From Mesorhizobium ciceri biovar biserrulae WSM1271 (GTDB taxonomy: Bacteria > Pseudomonadota > Alphaproteobacteria > Rhizobiales > Rhizobiaceae), in contig NC_014923.1 of NCBI RefSeq assembly GCF_000185905.1, forward strand, positions 4,301,501 through 4,365,500: a stretch of 64,000 bases of DNA, written 5' to 3'. Both the position numbers and the translations under genes were made by a program. Positions 1 to 13,036 of the stretch are shown here, piece by piece (the stretch's first letter is position 1; every line of letters begins with the position of its first letter). The notes under the pieces are model-generated. The model saw nothing but the letters and a program-made list of their open reading frames with translations. It did not search any database and was not told where the DNA came from.

Positions 1-169
1 AGGCACCACCTTCCAGCGAAACCTTCAAAATGCCTTTGTCGATGGCCTGCTTGCCGACATAGCGGGACAAGTCATCGGACAATTGCTTCGCACCCTGACT
101 GTCGACGGTCTGACTGAGAGCAGGGGCACTCAACGCAAGAAGGAACACGAATGGCAGGGCACGGTTCAC
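1..169 (-). CDS. Secreted protein, N-terminal part only (partial)
   Basis: Only the first 56 codons are in the window; the gene runs off the left edge. The chosen start is GTG (167-169 on the plus strand read backwards), preceded by GGAGA six bases upstream. The product begins MNRALPFVFLLALSAPALSQ, a typical signal peptide with a hydrophobic core and a probable cleavage site near residue 20, so the protein should be periplasmic. The visible mature part contains SDDLSRYVGKQAIDKGI and has no motif I recognise. Function unknown. It lies on the same strand as the GNAT gene with a roughly 107-base gap. Confidence 0.6.
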   Translation of the reverse strand, partial: MNRALPFVFLLALSAPALSQTVDSQGAKQLSDDLSRYVGKQAIDKGILKVSLEGGA

Positions 170-276
170 GCGAATTCTCCGTTTGACCGAGAAGAAAGGC
201 TTTGTCCGTCTGGTATGAAATTACCGCTGCAACCGCAAGGTGAGATCGACAACGGCATCCGGGCAGGCAATCTCGA

Positions 277-852
277 TCAAAGCACCAGCCGCATCAGCGG
301 CCGACCGGCCTTGCGTTCCAACAGCCTCTCGAAACCAGCCTTCTCGAAGACCCGCGACGAGCCGACGAACAGGCCGATCGAACGCGAATCGCGAGACAGA
401 TCTATCGGACAAGCCTCGAGCAGCCGTGCACCGTTCAGGCGGGCGAAATCGATGCCGCCTTCGACGAGGCGATGCGTGATGCCCCTGCCGCGCGCCTTGG
501 TGCGGATGAAGAAGCAGGAGATGGCCCAGACGGCCGGATCCGTGGCGTCGGCAGGATCGACCGGTGCCGACCCCCTGCCCTGGTTGTTCCATTCGGGCAC
601 GTCGGCGCGCGGTCCGATCTGCATCCAGCCAACCGCCTGACCGTCCTCGAATGCCAGCAGGCCCGGCGGCGGGCCGGCCTCGATGCGCGCCTTGATGTGG
701 TCCTTGTTGCGTTCCCGGCTGCTCTCGCGACGCATCGCCGGCGCCAGCCGGAAATGCGTGCACCAGCAGCCGTAGCAGGCACCTTGCTTGCCGAAGAGGT
801 CCTCGAATTCAGCCCAAAGCTCGGGCGCAAGCGGCGCTATGGTCGTGCTCAT
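277..852 (-). CDS. GNAT family N-acetyltransferase
   Basis: 191 residues. Predicted to transfer an acetyl group from acetyl-CoA to an unknown small substrate. The acetyl-CoA loop is visible as [18 protein letters not shown] around residues 117-134, followed by the usual amphipathic helix and the C-terminal [10 protein letters not shown] segment of GNAT folds. A cysteine-rich N-terminal stretch, [12 protein letters not shown], is characteristic of one uncharacterised GNAT subgroup. ATG start with GGGGAGAA upstream. It is transcribed divergently from dinB with only 77 bases between the two starts, so promoters must overlap or abut. The substrate cannot be read from the sequence. Confidence 0.85.
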   Translation of the reverse strand: MSTTIAPLAPELWAEFEDLFGKQGACYGCWCTHFRLAPAMRRESSRERNKDHIKARIEAGPPPGLLAFEDGQAVGWMQIGPRADVPEWNNQGRGSAPVDPADATDPAVWAISCFFIRTKARGRGITHRLVEGGIDFARLNGARLLEACPIDLSRDSRSIGLFVGSSRVFEKAGFERLLERKAGRPLMRLVL

Positions 853-929
853 GCGTTCTCCCCAGGCCAGCCTTGTCGCTGGCCTTGCACTGTCGTACCA
901 TTGCCTCTGTTCTCTTTATGTTCGCAGCG

Positions 930-2246
930 ATGGCGGCCCCTGTCAACAATCCCGATCACGGTTTTTGCCGCGACTGCCTGATGCTTCAGCGCAGCCAGAC
1001 GCGCCGCTGCGAGCGCTGCGGCAGCCCCCGGCTTGCGCGTCATCCCGAGCTTTACCGGCTGCATCTGGCCCATATCGATTGCGACGCCTTCTATGCGGCA
1101 ATCGAAAAGCGCGACAATCCGGCGCTCAAGGACAAACCGTTGATCATCGGCGGCGGCAAGCGCGGCGTCGTCTCCACCGCATGCTACATCGCCCGCATCC
1201 AGGGGGTCCGCTCGGCCATGCCGATGTTCAAGGCGCTCGAAGCCTGCCCGGAGGCGGTGGTCATCAGCCCCAACATGGAAAAATACGTCCGCGTCGGCCG
1301 CGAAGTGCGCGCCATGATGCAGGCGCTGACGCCGCTGGTCGAGCCACTGTCGATCGACGAGGCGTTTCTCGACCTCGCCGGCACCGAACGACTGCACGGC
1401 CTGCCACCCGCTGTGGTGCTGGCGCGCTTTGCGCTGGCGGTCGAGAAGGAGATCGGCATCACTGTTTCGGCCGGCCTGTCCTACTGCAAGTTCCTCGCCA
1501 AGATAGCGTCGGACTTCCGTAAACCGCGCGGCTTCTCGGTCATCGGCGAAGCCGAGGCGGTCGGCTTCCTGGCGGCGCAGCCGGTGACCATGATCTGGGG
1601 TGTCGGCAAGGCGTTCAACGCAACGCTGGAGCGTGACGGCATCCGCACCATCGGCCAGCTGCAGCAGATGGATCGCGGCGACCTCATGCGCCGCTATGGC
1701 ACGATGGGCGACCGGCTCTACCACCTTTCGCGCGGCGAGGATGTCCGCCGCGTCGATCCCGATCAGGACGCCAAGAGCGTATCGGCCGAAACCACCTTCG
1801 ACACCGACATCGCGTCGCTGGAGGAACTGATCGCGGTTCTCAGGGGTCTTTCGGAAAAGGTTTCGGCACGGCTGAAAAAGTCAGGCATTGCCGGGCGCAC
1901 CGTGGTGCTGAAACTGAAGAGCCAGGATTTCAAGCTGCGCACGCGCAATCGCCAGCTCGGCGACCCGACCCGGCTCGCCGACCGCATCTTTCAGACTGGG
2001 GTGGAGCTTCTGCGCAAGGAAACCGACGGCACGAAGTATCGGCTGCTCGGCATCGGCGTCAGCGACCTCTCGGACGACGACAAGGCCGACCCGCCCGATC
2101 TGGTCGACATCCAGTCGCGCAAGCGCGCCATGGCCGAAGGCGCCATCGATGCCTTGCGCGACAAGTTCGGCCGCAAGGCGGTGGAAACCGGCTACACATT
2201 CGGCAAGGGCCGCGATGCCCATCCGCCGGAGCCGCTCGAGGATTAG
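930..2246 (+). CDS. dinB: DNA polymerase IV (Y-family translesion polymerase)
   Basis: 438 residues from the chosen ATG. Error-prone polymerase that copies past damaged bases. The first metal site lies in HIDCDAFYA (Asp50, Asp52) and the second in [10 protein letters not shown] (SIDE at 141-144). Helix-hairpin-helix and little-finger regions follow, and the C-terminus is polar. Ahead of the catalytic core sits a four-cysteine motif (C13, C16, C27, C30), CRDC...CERCG, like a zinc knuckle; E. coli DinB lacks it, but I recall it from rhizobial DinB proteins. The start is uncertain: an in-frame ATG at 918 and TTG at 873 exist and none has a clear ribosome site. The stop overlaps the convergent downstream gene by three bases. 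Confidence 0.92.
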   Translation: MAAPVNNPDHGFCRDCLMLQRSQTRRCERCGSPRLARHPELYRLHLAHIDCDAFYAAIEKRDNPALKDKPLIIGGGKRGVVSTACYIARIQGVRSAMPMFKALEACPEAVVISPNMEKYVRVGREVRAMMQALTPLVEPLSIDEAFLDLAGTERLHGLPPAVVLARFALAVEKEIGITVSAGLSYCKFLAKIASDFRKPRGFSVIGEAEAVGFLAAQPVTMIWGVGKAFNATLERDGIRTIGQLQQMDRGDLMRRYGTMGDRLYHLSRGEDVRRVDPDQDAKSVSAETTFDTDIASLEELIAVLRGLSEKVSARLKKSGIAGRTVVLKLKSQDFKLRTRNRQLGDPTRLADRIFQTGVELLRKETDGTKYRLLGIGVSDLSDDDKADPPDLVDIQSRKRAMAEGAIDALRDKFGRKAVETGYTFGKGRDAHPPEPLED

Positions 2247-2749
2247 GTGCGCTGCAAGTCTATCCTGCTCGTCACCACGCTCTTGCCGGTTTTCGGGTCG
2301 GTGTCGATGACGGTCAGCCGCATGCCGTTCTCGCCGCGTTTCTCGACCTTCATCTGCGCCCTTCGGTCGCCATTGACCTCCTTGGCCCAGCGAATGCCCA
2401 GGTTGATCGCATTGCCCGAACGGCTGCCGTTGAGTTGCGCCGGTCCCGTGCGAGAGCCGACATAGGTGCCGCTGTATTTGGCACCTGTAACTTTCAGATT
2501 GGCGCTGATGGCCCGCGACACCACAATGAGACCGCGGCAATTTCCATCCAGCGATAGCGAGGTTGAGGTCGCATTCGACTTGAAGCTGCACGATACGGTG
2601 ACGTTCGGAGCATCCGTGGTTACCTGGACAGTGCCCTTGCCGGCGAAATTGCCCTTGAACGACTGGAGAAATTGGGTCTCGTCGGCATGTGCTGCGCCTG
2701 CCGCAACCAATAGACCGCCGGTAAGCGCGAATTGCGCGAAGGATCTCAT
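2243..2749 (-). CDS. Small periplasmic protein of unknown function
   Basis: 168 residues from an ATG with GGAGAG five to six bases upstream; longer in-frame starts have no ribosome site. The N-terminus [20 protein letters not shown] is a signal peptide ending near AHA-DE. The mature part is rich in Ser, Thr, Gly and Asn with alternating hydrophobic residues (for example [19 protein letters not shown]), suggesting a beta-barrel or lipocalin-like fold, and it has two cysteines that could pair. No enzyme motif is visible. The gene is convergent with dinB (tail overlap) and divergent from the DMT exporter. Confidence 0.75.
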   Translation of the reverse strand: MRSFAQFALTGGLLVAAGAAHADETQFLQSFKGNFAGKGTVQVTTDAPNVTVSCSFKSNATSTSLSLDGNCRGLIVVSRAISANLKVTGAKYSGTYVGSRTGPAQLNGSRSGNAINLGIRWAKEVNGDRRAQMKVEKRGENGMRLTVIDTDPKTGKSVVTSRIDLQRT

Positions 2750-2947
2750 CGAAGCTCTCCTTGTCGTTTTCGAAAAAAGGCGGGGCGATCCACGAGCACG
2801 GCTGACCATCGGGACTCAACGCCACCTACCGTTTCAGGTTCCGCCCGCCACATGACTGTTTTACAACATCGAGCCAGTCGCGACTGGCCCAGAAGAATGC
2901 CTTGGCTAGCGGTTGCGGCAGAGGTGCTGGCCTGCGACATAGCGCGA

Positions 2948-3829
2948 ATGGCACCCACCCCCTCGATCCCCAAGGCCGCGTTCTGGATGGCGCTGTCTAT
3001 CGCCTCGTTCCTTGGCATGACGGTCGCCGGCCGGGCCACGACAGCGGAGCTCAACGTCTTCCAAGTGCTGGAGTTGCGCTCCGTGATCGGCTTCTTCATC
3101 CTGCTGCCGCTGGTGATGATGAGTGGCGGCTTTCAAGCCATGCGCACGCAGCGCCCGGTTGCCCATATCGCCCGCAACGTCATCCATTACACGGGCCAGG
3201 CGGCATGGCTCTACGCCCTCACCTTGATTCCGCTGGCCGTGTTGATCTCGATCGAATTCACCACTCCGATCTGGACAGCTATCCTGGCGGTGATCTTTCT
3301 GGGCGAAAGGCTGAACCGGCCGAAGTTGGCAGCGATCGCGCTGGGGCTGATCGGCGTGGTGATCATCGTGCGCCCCGGTGTCGGCTCGGTCGATCCTGGA
3401 CATCTGGTCGTGCTGGGCGCCGCGGCATGCTTCGGCATCTCGGTGGTCACCGTCAAGTCGCTGACCCGGACGGACAGCGTCGTACGCATCATCTGCTGGA
3501 TGCTGATTGTCCAGTCGGTGGTCGGTCTCATCCCGGCACTCTATACGTGGCGCAACCCGCCACTGGAGCTATGGCCATGGATCGTGCTGATCGCCTTCAC
3601 CGGCATGTCGTCGCATTTCTGTATGGCCCGCGCGCTTGGTTATGCCGACGCGACCATCGTCTCGCCGATGGATTTTCTACGCGTGCCGCTATCGGCACTG
3701 ATCGGCTGGCTGCTCTATAGCGAGCAGATCGACGCCTTCACCGCCGGCGGCGCGCTGCTGATCCTGATGGGCAATCTGCTCAATCTGCAGCGCAGGCAGA
3801 TAAAGCCGGCCGAAGTGGCGGCGTCGTAG
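2948..3829 (+). CDS. DMT superfamily (EamA) transporter
   Basis: 293 residues, about ten hydrophobic segments in two homologous EamA halves, the standard size for this family of inner-membrane exporters of metabolites or amino acids. The first half ends with the conserved TPIWTAILAVIFLGERL stretch, where the GER motif marks the end of helix 4, followed by VIIVRPG. The second half carries SPMDFLRVPLSALIGWLLYS. The substrate cannot be inferred. I chose the ATG directly before the first predicted helix. The frame is open further upstream (ATG at 2852 and 2897), but those give an unlikely Arg/Ser-rich leader and no better ribosome site. Confidence 0.85.
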   Translation: MAPTPSIPKAAFWMALSIASFLGMTVAGRATTAELNVFQVLELRSVIGFFILLPLVMMSGGFQAMRTQRPVAHIARNVIHYTGQAAWLYALTLIPLAVLISIEFTTPIWTAILAVIFLGERLNRPKLAAIALGLIGVVIIVRPGVGSVDPGHLVVLGAAACFGISVVTVKSLTRTDSVVRIICWMLIVQSVVGLIPALYTWRNPPLELWPWIVLIAFTGMSSHFCMARALGYADATIVSPMDFLRVPLSALIGWLLYSEQIDAFTAGGALLILMGNLLNLQRRQIKPAEVAAS

Positions 3830-3841
3830 TCCCGCCGGCCG

Positions 3842-4645
3842 TCAGTTCCCTTCGTCGGGTATGTTGAGAAGATGGCCGCAGGCCTTGCAATGCACGGCGT
3901 CCGGCTCGTGCCGCCGCAAGCCGCACTGCGGACAGGGAAACAACACCTTGGCTGGCCGGAAGATCGCCTGAGCCAGTCTGACAAACAGCGATATGCCGAT
4001 GATCATGGTGACGATTGCCGTCAGCTTGCCGGCCATGCCCGGCAGCACGATGTCGCCGAAGCCGGTCGTCGTCACCGTGGCGACAGTGAAATAAAGCGCG
4101 TCGATATAGTTTTCCAGGCCAGCGCCAGTGCGAAAGAAGAACGTGTAGACGAAGCCGGTGATGACGAACAGGAAGGTCAAAAGGTTGATGACCGCGTGGC
4201 TGGCCTCTCGCCACGGCCGCAGGCCTCGCATCTCGAAATGCCGCCAGAGCGAACCGCTGCGTGACAGCGACCACAGCCGCAGGATGCGCAGGAAGGCGAG
4301 ATTGGCGAACGCCGTTGGCATCAGCAGCGTCAAGAGGATGAAGACATCGACCCACGACGTCGGCTGCTTCATCAGCCGCAGCATGTTCTTGGAGGCAAGC
4401 AGGCGGGCAGCGAGGTCCGCGGCAACCAGCGCGGCCGCCGAATAGTCGAGCCAGAGGAATGACGGCTTGTCCTGGAGAACCGGCGTCGCGATGAAGAAGG
4501 CGATGATGGCGAGGTCGATGACGACGGCCACCAGTTGGAACCGGAAAGCGGCCGGCGTGCGCCCATGATAAAGCTTGCGCAGCCGGTCACGCAGCCGCGC
4601 CAAGACCGAAACCGCCTGCGACCCATTCCTCTGCGCCGGCTTCAT
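3842..4645 (-). CDS. Voltage-gated-type K+ channel with C-terminal zinc ribbon
   Basis: 267 residues. Six-helix ion-channel layout: hydrophobic segments near 37-55, 65-83, 98-116, an S4-like helix with Arg120 and Arg123, then S5 at 150-170, a pore helix and S6 at 205-225. The selectivity filter reads TTTGFGD (192-198), matching TxGFGD K+ channels. After S6 the chain ends in a compact four-cysteine zinc-ribbon pattern (C238, C241, C253, C256; CPQC...CKAC). Known relatives conduct K+ across the inner membrane. Zinc binding and any gating role of the ribbon are inference. It is convergent with the DMT transporter, 12 bases apart. Confidence 0.85.
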   Translation of the reverse strand: MKPAQRNGSQAVSVLARLRDRLRKLYHGRTPAAFRFQLVAVVIDLAIIAFFIATPVLQDKPSFLWLDYSAAALVAADLAARLLASKNMLRLMKQPTSWVDVFILLTLLMPTAFANLAFLRILRLWSLSRSGSLWRHFEMRGLRPWREASHAVINLLTFLFVITGFVYTFFFRTGAGLENYIDALYFTVATVTTTGFGDIVLPGMAGKLTAIVTMIIGISLFVRLAQAIFRPAKVLFPCPQCGLRRHEPDAVHCKACGHLLNIPDEGN

Positions 4646-4712
4646 GCTGACTGCGCTGGCGTTGGCGGCAGCGACCGCCCGGCTGATTGCCGCGCGCCGA
4701 AAAGAGCGGGGG

Positions 4713-7700
4713 TCACACCAATTCCACTTCGACCACGCCCGGCACCGCGCGCATCGCCGAGGCGATCTGCGGCGAGATACGGTAGCGGTTCGGCAGCTCT
4801 ATCTCGATTTCACCCTCGCCTTCTTCCTTGATCAGCACGAAACTGACCTGGCCTTCGCCCCTGACGGTCAGTTGGCCGGCCAGCGTGTTGATCGGCGTGG
4901 CGTTGCGCACGAAGATACGCAGCGCCTTCTGGATGCGACTTGCCTCATCCTCCAACGACTGCACCGAGTTGATGCGCAGATTGACGCCTTCCGGCCTGTC
5001 CTCGGCCGCAACGGTGATAACGACGGAGCGGCCGGCCTCGAGCAGGTCGCGATACTGTGCCAGTCCTTCCGAAAACAGCACGGCTTCGTACTGGCCTGAC
5101 GTATCCGAAAAGGCGATGACGCCCATCTTGTTGCCGGTGCGCGTCTTGCGTTCCTGTTTGGATGTTACCGTGCCGGCCAGACGGCCGGCGGCGGCACCGC
5201 GTTTGACGGCCGCCGAGAACTCGGCCCACGTCTGCACCCGCATCTTCTGCAGGGCCGCCTTGTACTCGTCGAGCGGGTGGGCCGAGAGGTAGAAGCCGAC
5301 CACCTGGAATTCACGATGCAGCCGGTCGGCGGCGAGCCACGGCTCTGTCGCCGGCAGATTGAGTGCCTGCGACTGGGCGCCGAGCGAGGCGCCGAAGATG
5401 TCGTGCTGTCCGGAAACCGCGTTCTGCTGCGCCAGCGACGCCAGTCCCATCATGCGTTCCACGCCCGCCATCATCGACGCGCGGTCGTGGCCGAAGCAGT
5501 CGAGCGCGCCGGCCATGATCAGGCTTTCGAAGACGCGCTTGCCGACGATCTTGGGATCGACCCGCTCGCAGAAATCGGCGAGGTTCTTGAACGGCTTTTC
5601 GCCACGCTGGGCAACGATGTGCTCGACCGCCGCGTCGCCGACGCCCTTGAGCGCTGCCAGCGAATAATAGATGCGGTTCTCACCGACCTCGAAGGGGCGA
5701 AAGCTCGATGTCACCGACGGCGCCAGCACCTCGATGCCGAGGCGCAGCGCGTCCTGGCGGAAATCGGCGAGCTTGTCGGTGTTGCCCATGTCGAGCGTCA
5801 TCGACGCCGCCAGGAACTCGACCGGATAATGCGCCTTGAGATAGGCGGTCTGGTATGAAACCACCGCATAGGCGGCGGCGTGCGATTTGTTGAAACCATA
5901 GTCGGCGAACTTGGCCAGCAGGTCGAAAATGAAGTCGGCTTGCGGCTTGCCGACGCCACGCTCGACCGCGCCGGAGACGAAGCGCTCGCGCTGCTTGTCC
6001 ATCTCGGCGCGAATCTTCTTGCCCATGGCGCGGCGCAGCAGATCGGCTTCGCCGAGCGAGTAGCCCGACAGCTCCTGCGCGATCTGCATCACCTGTTCCT
6101 GGTAGACGATGACGCCTTGCGTCTCCTTCACCAGATGGTCGATCTTGGGATGGATCGAGGCCATCTCCTCCTCGCCATGCTTGCGGGCGTTGTAAGTCGG
6201 GATGTTTTCCATCGGGCCGGGTCGATACAGTGCGACCAGCGCGATGATGTCCTCGATGCAGTCGGGCCGCATGCCGATCAGCGCCTTGCGCATGCCGGCA
6301 CTTTCCACCTGGAACACGCCGACCACTTCGCCGCGCGACAGCATGGCGTAGGTCTCGGGATCGTCGAGCGGGATGGTTGCCAGGTCGATCTCGATGCCGC
6401 GCCGGCGGATCAGCTTCACCGCCGTCTCCAGCACGGTCAGCGTCTTCAGGCCGAGGAAGTCGAACTTCACCAGTCCGGCCTGCTCGACATATTTCATGTT
6501 GAACTGGGTGACGGGCATGTCCGAGCGCGGATCGCGGTACATCGGCACCAGCTCCGAGAGCGGCCGGTCGCCGATGACGATGCCGGCGGCGTGCGTCGAG
6601 GCATGGCGGTAGAGGCCTTCCAGCTTCTGCGCCATGTCGAGCAGCGTCTGGACGATCGGCTCCCTCTCGGCCTCTTCGGCAAAACGTGGCTCGTTGGCGA
6701 TGGCGTCGGCGAGCTTGACCGGATTGGCCGGATTCTGCGGCACCATCTTGGAGAGCTTGTCGACCTGGCCATAGGGCATCTGCAGGACGCGGCCGACGTC
6801 GCGCAGCACGGCGCGCGCCTGCAGCGTACCGAAGGTAATGATCTGGCCGACCTGGTCGCGGCCGTATTTCTGCTGGACGTAGCGGATGACCTCCTCGCGC
6901 CGATCCTGGCAGAAGTCGATGTCGAAGTCGGGCATCGACACGCGGTCGGGATTGAGAAAGCGCTCGAACAGCAGCGAGAAGCGCAGCGGATCAATGTCGG
7001 TGATGGTGGTCGAATAGGCGACCAGCGAGCCTGCGCCCGAACCGCGGCCAGGCCCGACCGGAATTCCTTGCGCCTTGGCCCATTTGATGAAGTCGGCAAC
7101 GATCAGGAAGTAGCCGGGAAACTTCATCTTGGTGATGATGCCAAGCTCGAAGTTCAACCGCTCGCGGTATTGCTCGACCGTATAGCCCGCGGTCGGGCCA
7201 TGCATGGCAAGGCGCGCGTCGAGCCCCTCATGGGCCTGGCGGGCCAGTTCGTCGGCTTCCGCCTGCACGGCGGCGTCATTGTCGGCGACATCGCCGCCGG
7301 TGAAGCGCGGCAGGATCGGATTGCGGTTCTTCGGGTAATAGGAGCAGCGCAGCGCGATCTCGACAGTGTTGTCGATCGCCTCCGGCAGGTCGGCAAAGAG
7401 CCTTGCCATATCGGCCTGGCTGCGCAGGAAATTGTCGGGCGACAGCCGGCGGCGGTTGTCGGCGGCAACGACCGATCCCTCGGCAATGGCAATCAGCGCG
7501 TCATGTGCATCATAGTCGTCGCGAGAGGAAAAGAACGCCTCGTTGGTGGCGACCAGCGGCAGTTCATGGGCATAGGCCAGATCGATCGAGGATTTTTCGA
7601 TCACGCGATCATAACCGGAAACCCGGTCAAGCTCGACATAGAGCCGGTCGCCGAACATATCCTTGAGAGTCAAAAGCCGGGCTTCGGCCAGATCGCGGCG

Positions 7701-8240
7701 ATCTTCCTTGAGCGCGGTGCCGATCGGTCCGCGCGGTCCGCCGCTGAGGCAGATCAACCCGTCACAATAGCCTTCCATCATTTCGGTGGTCAGGTGCACG
7801 GCTTCGCCCGGCGGCGTTTCGAGGTAGACGCGGCTGACCAGCCTGACCAGATTGGAATAGCCCGCCTCGGTCGCGGCAAGCAGGACGACCGGCCGCATAT
7901 CGGGACCTTGCCGTCGGCGGTCGCGCTGGCCATCGCTGTTTTCGCCGGAAAAGGCGAGCGCCGTCTGGCAGCCGATGATCGGCTGGATGCCGTCCTTCAC
8001 CGCCTTCTGCGCGAATTCGAGCGCGCCGAACAGGTTGTTGGTGTCGGTAACGGCGATGGCCGGGGCTTCGTCCTTGACCGCATGAGCCACCACCTTGCCG
8101 ATCTGCAAGGCGCCTTCCAGCAGCGAATAGGCCGAATGCACGCGCAAATGGACGAAGGGCCGCGCCGGGGCCTCCGGCCGCGCCGCAGCAATCGCCGCTT
8201 CGCGCTTCAAGGGATCGCGGGGGAGTTTTTCGTCGGCCAT
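4713..8240 (-). CDS. dnaE: DNA polymerase III alpha subunit (replicative)
   Basis: 1175 residues, the normal length for DnaE1. Catalyses leading- and lagging-strand synthesis in the replisome. The PHP domain begins near residue 30 (HLRVHSAYSLLEGAL). The polymerase active site shows GPGRGSGAGSLVAY followed by PDFDIDFCQDRR, which supplies the catalytic aspartates. An internal beta-clamp motif QHDIF lies near residue 945, then an OB-fold region and a short C-terminus. The ATG follows AAGGA; an upstream open extension of about 100 codons is arginine-rich and has no family match. A large unrelated frame on the opposite strand here is a codon-bias shadow. Confidence 0.97.
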   Translation of the reverse strand: MADEKLPRDPLKREAAIAAARPEAPARPFVHLRVHSAYSLLEGALQIGKVVAHAVKDEAPAIAVTDTNNLFGALEFAQKAVKDGIQPIIGCQTALAFSGENSDGQRDRRRQGPDMRPVVLLAATEAGYSNLVRLVSRVYLETPPGEAVHLTTEMMEGYCDGLICLSGGPRGPIGTALKEDRRDLAEARLLTLKDMFGDRLYVELDRVSGYDRVIEKSSIDLAYAHELPLVATNEAFFSSRDDYDAHDALIAIAEGSVVAADNRRRLSPDNFLRSQADMARLFADLPEAIDNTVEIALRCSYYPKNRNPILPRFTGGDVADNDAAVQAEADELARQAHEGLDARLAMHGPTAGYTVEQYRERLNFELGIITKMKFPGYFLIVADFIKWAKAQGIPVGPGRGSGAGSLVAYSTTITDIDPLRFSLLFERFLNPDRVSMPDFDIDFCQDRREEVIRYVQQKYGRDQVGQIITFGTLQARAVLRDVGRVLQMPYGQVDKLSKMVPQNPANPVKLADAIANEPRFAEEAEREPIVQTLLDMAQKLEGLYRHASTHAAGIVIGDRPLSELVPMYRDPRSDMPVTQFNMKYVEQAGLVKFDFLGLKTLTVLETAVKLIRRRGIEIDLATIPLDDPETYAMLSRGEVVGVFQVESAGMRKALIGMRPDCIEDIIALVALYRPGPMENIPTYNARKHGEEEMASIHPKIDHLVKETQGVIVYQEQVMQIAQELSGYSLGEADLLRRAMGKKIRAEMDKQRERFVSGAVERGVGKPQADFIFDLLAKFADYGFNKSHAAAYAVVSYQTAYLKAHYPVEFLAASMTLDMGNTDKLADFRQDALRLGIEVLAPSVTSSFRPFEVGENRIYYSLAALKGVGDAAVEHIVAQRGEKPFKNLADFCERVDPKIVGKRVFESLIMAGALDCFGHDRASMMAGVERMMGLASLAQQNAVSGQHDIFGASLGAQSQALNLPATEPWLAADRLHREFQVVGFYLSAHPLDEYKAALQKMRVQTWAEFSAAVKRGAAAGRLAGTVTSKQERKTRTGNKMGVIAFSDTSGQYEAVLFSEGLAQYRDLLEAGRSVVITVAAEDRPEGVNLRINSVQSLEDEASRIQKALRIFVRNATPINTLAGQLTVRGEGQVSFVLIKEEGEGEIEIELPNRYRISPQIASAMRAVPGVVEVELV

Positions 8241-8347
8241 GGTGCTGCGTGAAGGTCCTTGAGTCGATGGAGATGTATTGTCCGGGACCGCGCGATGCCA
8301 GTCCAGCACAAACCACTGCTGATCACAGGCTGCCTGCCCGGCTAGCC

Positions 8348-10360
<2,013 letters not shown>

Positions 10361-10570
10361 GCGAAATGTCATCCCTCGGGTCGGCCGTTCCTTTTATGGC
10401 CTGTGCTTGCAGGGTCAAGCCGACCATGCAATTCACTGCCTTTCAATCGACTTGCGATTCCAATTCATCGCTGTGGCCCAGTCGGGGAGCCAGCTGCCAG
10501 TTGATCTGCCAGTTGATCGTGTCGGCAAAACCTGAAACCTTGGAAAAAAATTCGCATTGGAGGACGCCTG

Positions 10571-11698
<1,128 letters not shown>

Positions 11699-11767
11699 GG
11701 AAGATCGCAGGCCGCGGTCCAACCGGCGCGCGGCCTCCGTGGTTCACAATGGGAGGAGAAAAGAAAC

Positions 11768-12238
11768 ATGAGCGAACTCCCCGCCATTCTCGTCGATGCA
11801 GACGCCTGCCCGGTCAAGGCCGAGGTCGAAAAAGTGGCCGACCGGCATGGCGTCGTTGTCACCTACGTCTCCAATGGCGGCCTGCGGCCGTCGCGCGATC
11901 CGATGGTCCGCAATGTCGTGGTCTCCAAGGGCGCTGATGCCGCCGACGACTGGATCGTCGACAATGCACGCACCAACGACATTGTGATCACCGCCGACAT
12001 TCCGCTGGCCGCCCGCGCGGTGGCGCTTGGCGCCCATGTGCTTGGGCCAACCGGACGTCCCTTCACGCCGGAAACGATCGGCATGGCGGTGGCGATGCGC
12101 GACCTGAAGCAGCATCTGCGCGAGACCGGCGAAAGCAAGGGCTACAATGCCAGCTTCGCGCCGCAAGACCGGTCGCGGTTTCTGGGCGAACTCGATCGCA
12201 TCTTGCGGCGTGCCATGAAATCGGCCACACCGGATTAG
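11768..12238 (+). CDS. UPF0178 (YaiI/YqxD, DUF188) family protein
   Basis: 156 residues, the usual family size. The N-terminal ILVDADACPVKAEV and the central ITADIPLAARAVALGAHVL are signature stretches of the YaiI/YqxD family, which has a PIN-like fold with conserved aspartates (DADACP, ADIPLA). The biochemical role is not established; nuclease activity has been proposed on fold grounds only. GGGAGGAG precedes the ATG. It lies 69 bases after adhC, and the interval holds an 8-bp inverted repeat (11709-11716 with 11729-11736) with no U-tract. Confidence 0.88.
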   Translation: MSELPAILVDADACPVKAEVEKVADRHGVVVTYVSNGGLRPSRDPMVRNVVVSKGADAADDWIVDNARTNDIVITADIPLAARAVALGAHVLGPTGRPFTPETIGMAVAMRDLKQHLRETGESKGYNASFAPQDRSRFLGELDRILRRAMKSATPD

Positions 12239-12261
12239 CGCTATCCAGGGCTGGAACCACC

Positions 12262-12939
12262 ATGGCCGCCGAAGCTCCGATAGACAAACCCATGCAGCGC
12301 CACATGCTGTTTGCTGTGTCTGCCTGCTTCGGCGTCTTTGCGCTTCTGGTGGCGTTGCTGCTGCACGCTCCGCTTGCCTATTCGATCGGCGCCAACGCGT
12401 TCTTTGCCGCCTATGTCATTCTCGTCGTCGCCCAGATGCCGAAGTTCACCGGCAGGTATCTGAGCAAGAATGCGCGCGCCACCGACCAGCCGGTGCTGGT
12501 CATCTTCGCCGTGACGCTTGTCGTCGTCGGCGTTGCCGTTGTCGCATTGTTCCTGCTGATCAATCAGAAGGACAGAAGCCATCCCATCGAGCTCTTCTTC
12601 GCGCTGCTGTCGATCCCGCTCGGCTGGTTCACCATCCATGCCATGGCAGCGCTCCATTATGCTCATGTCTACTGGATGGATGGCGATGCGATGGATGCCG
12701 AGACCAGGAAGAAAATCCCGGTCGGCGGACTGCTGTTTCCGGGCGACAAACGGCCGGAGGGTTGGGACTTCCTCTATTTCTCGACGGTGATCGGCATGAC
12801 GGCGCAGACCGCCGACACCAACATCTCGACGACGCATATGCGTCGTGTCGTGCTTGTCCACTCGATCCTGTCGTTTTTCTTCAACACGGTCATCGTCGCC
12901 GCTGCCGTCAATCTCGCCGTCAGCCTGGGCGGTCCGTAA
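12262..12939 (+). CDS. DUF1345 membrane protein
   Basis: 225 residues with five hydrophobic segments. The C-terminal part, GLLFPGDKRPEGWDFLYFS then VIGMTAQTADTNI, is the hallmark of DUF1345, an uncharacterised inner-membrane family. The acidic and aromatic residues in that loop suggest a pore or ligand site, but no function is established. The start follows UPF0178 by 23 bases, so the two are probably co-transcribed. The cytochrome b gene begins 97 bases downstream on the same strand, which may place all in one unit. Confidence 0.85.
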   Translation: MAAEAPIDKPMQRHMLFAVSACFGVFALLVALLLHAPLAYSIGANAFFAAYVILVVAQMPKFTGRYLSKNARATDQPVLVIFAVTLVVVGVAVVALFLLINQKDRSHPIELFFALLSIPLGWFTIHAMAALHYAHVYWMDGDAMDAETRKKIPVGGLLFPGDKRPEGWDFLYFSTVIGMTAQTADTNISTTHMRRVVLVHSILSFFFNTVIVAAAVNLAVSLGGP

Positions 12940-13036
12940 TAAATCCGTGATCGGATGAAACATCGGTTTGGATCGCGACGTATCAGGAGGACAATGAGCG
13001 CGCAGGCCATGCCGCGAGGCCGGGAGACGAAACACG

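Noticed and set aside
5880-8252. Long open frame on the plus strand opposite dnaE (about 790 codons)
   Set aside because: Composition is dominated by Arg, Ala, Asp and His with no domain. It mirrors codon-position GC bias of dnaE on the other strand.
11709-11736. 8-bp inverted repeat after adhC as a terminator
   Set aside because: AGGCCGCG/CGCGGCCT has a 12-base loop and no T tract, so it is too weak to call.
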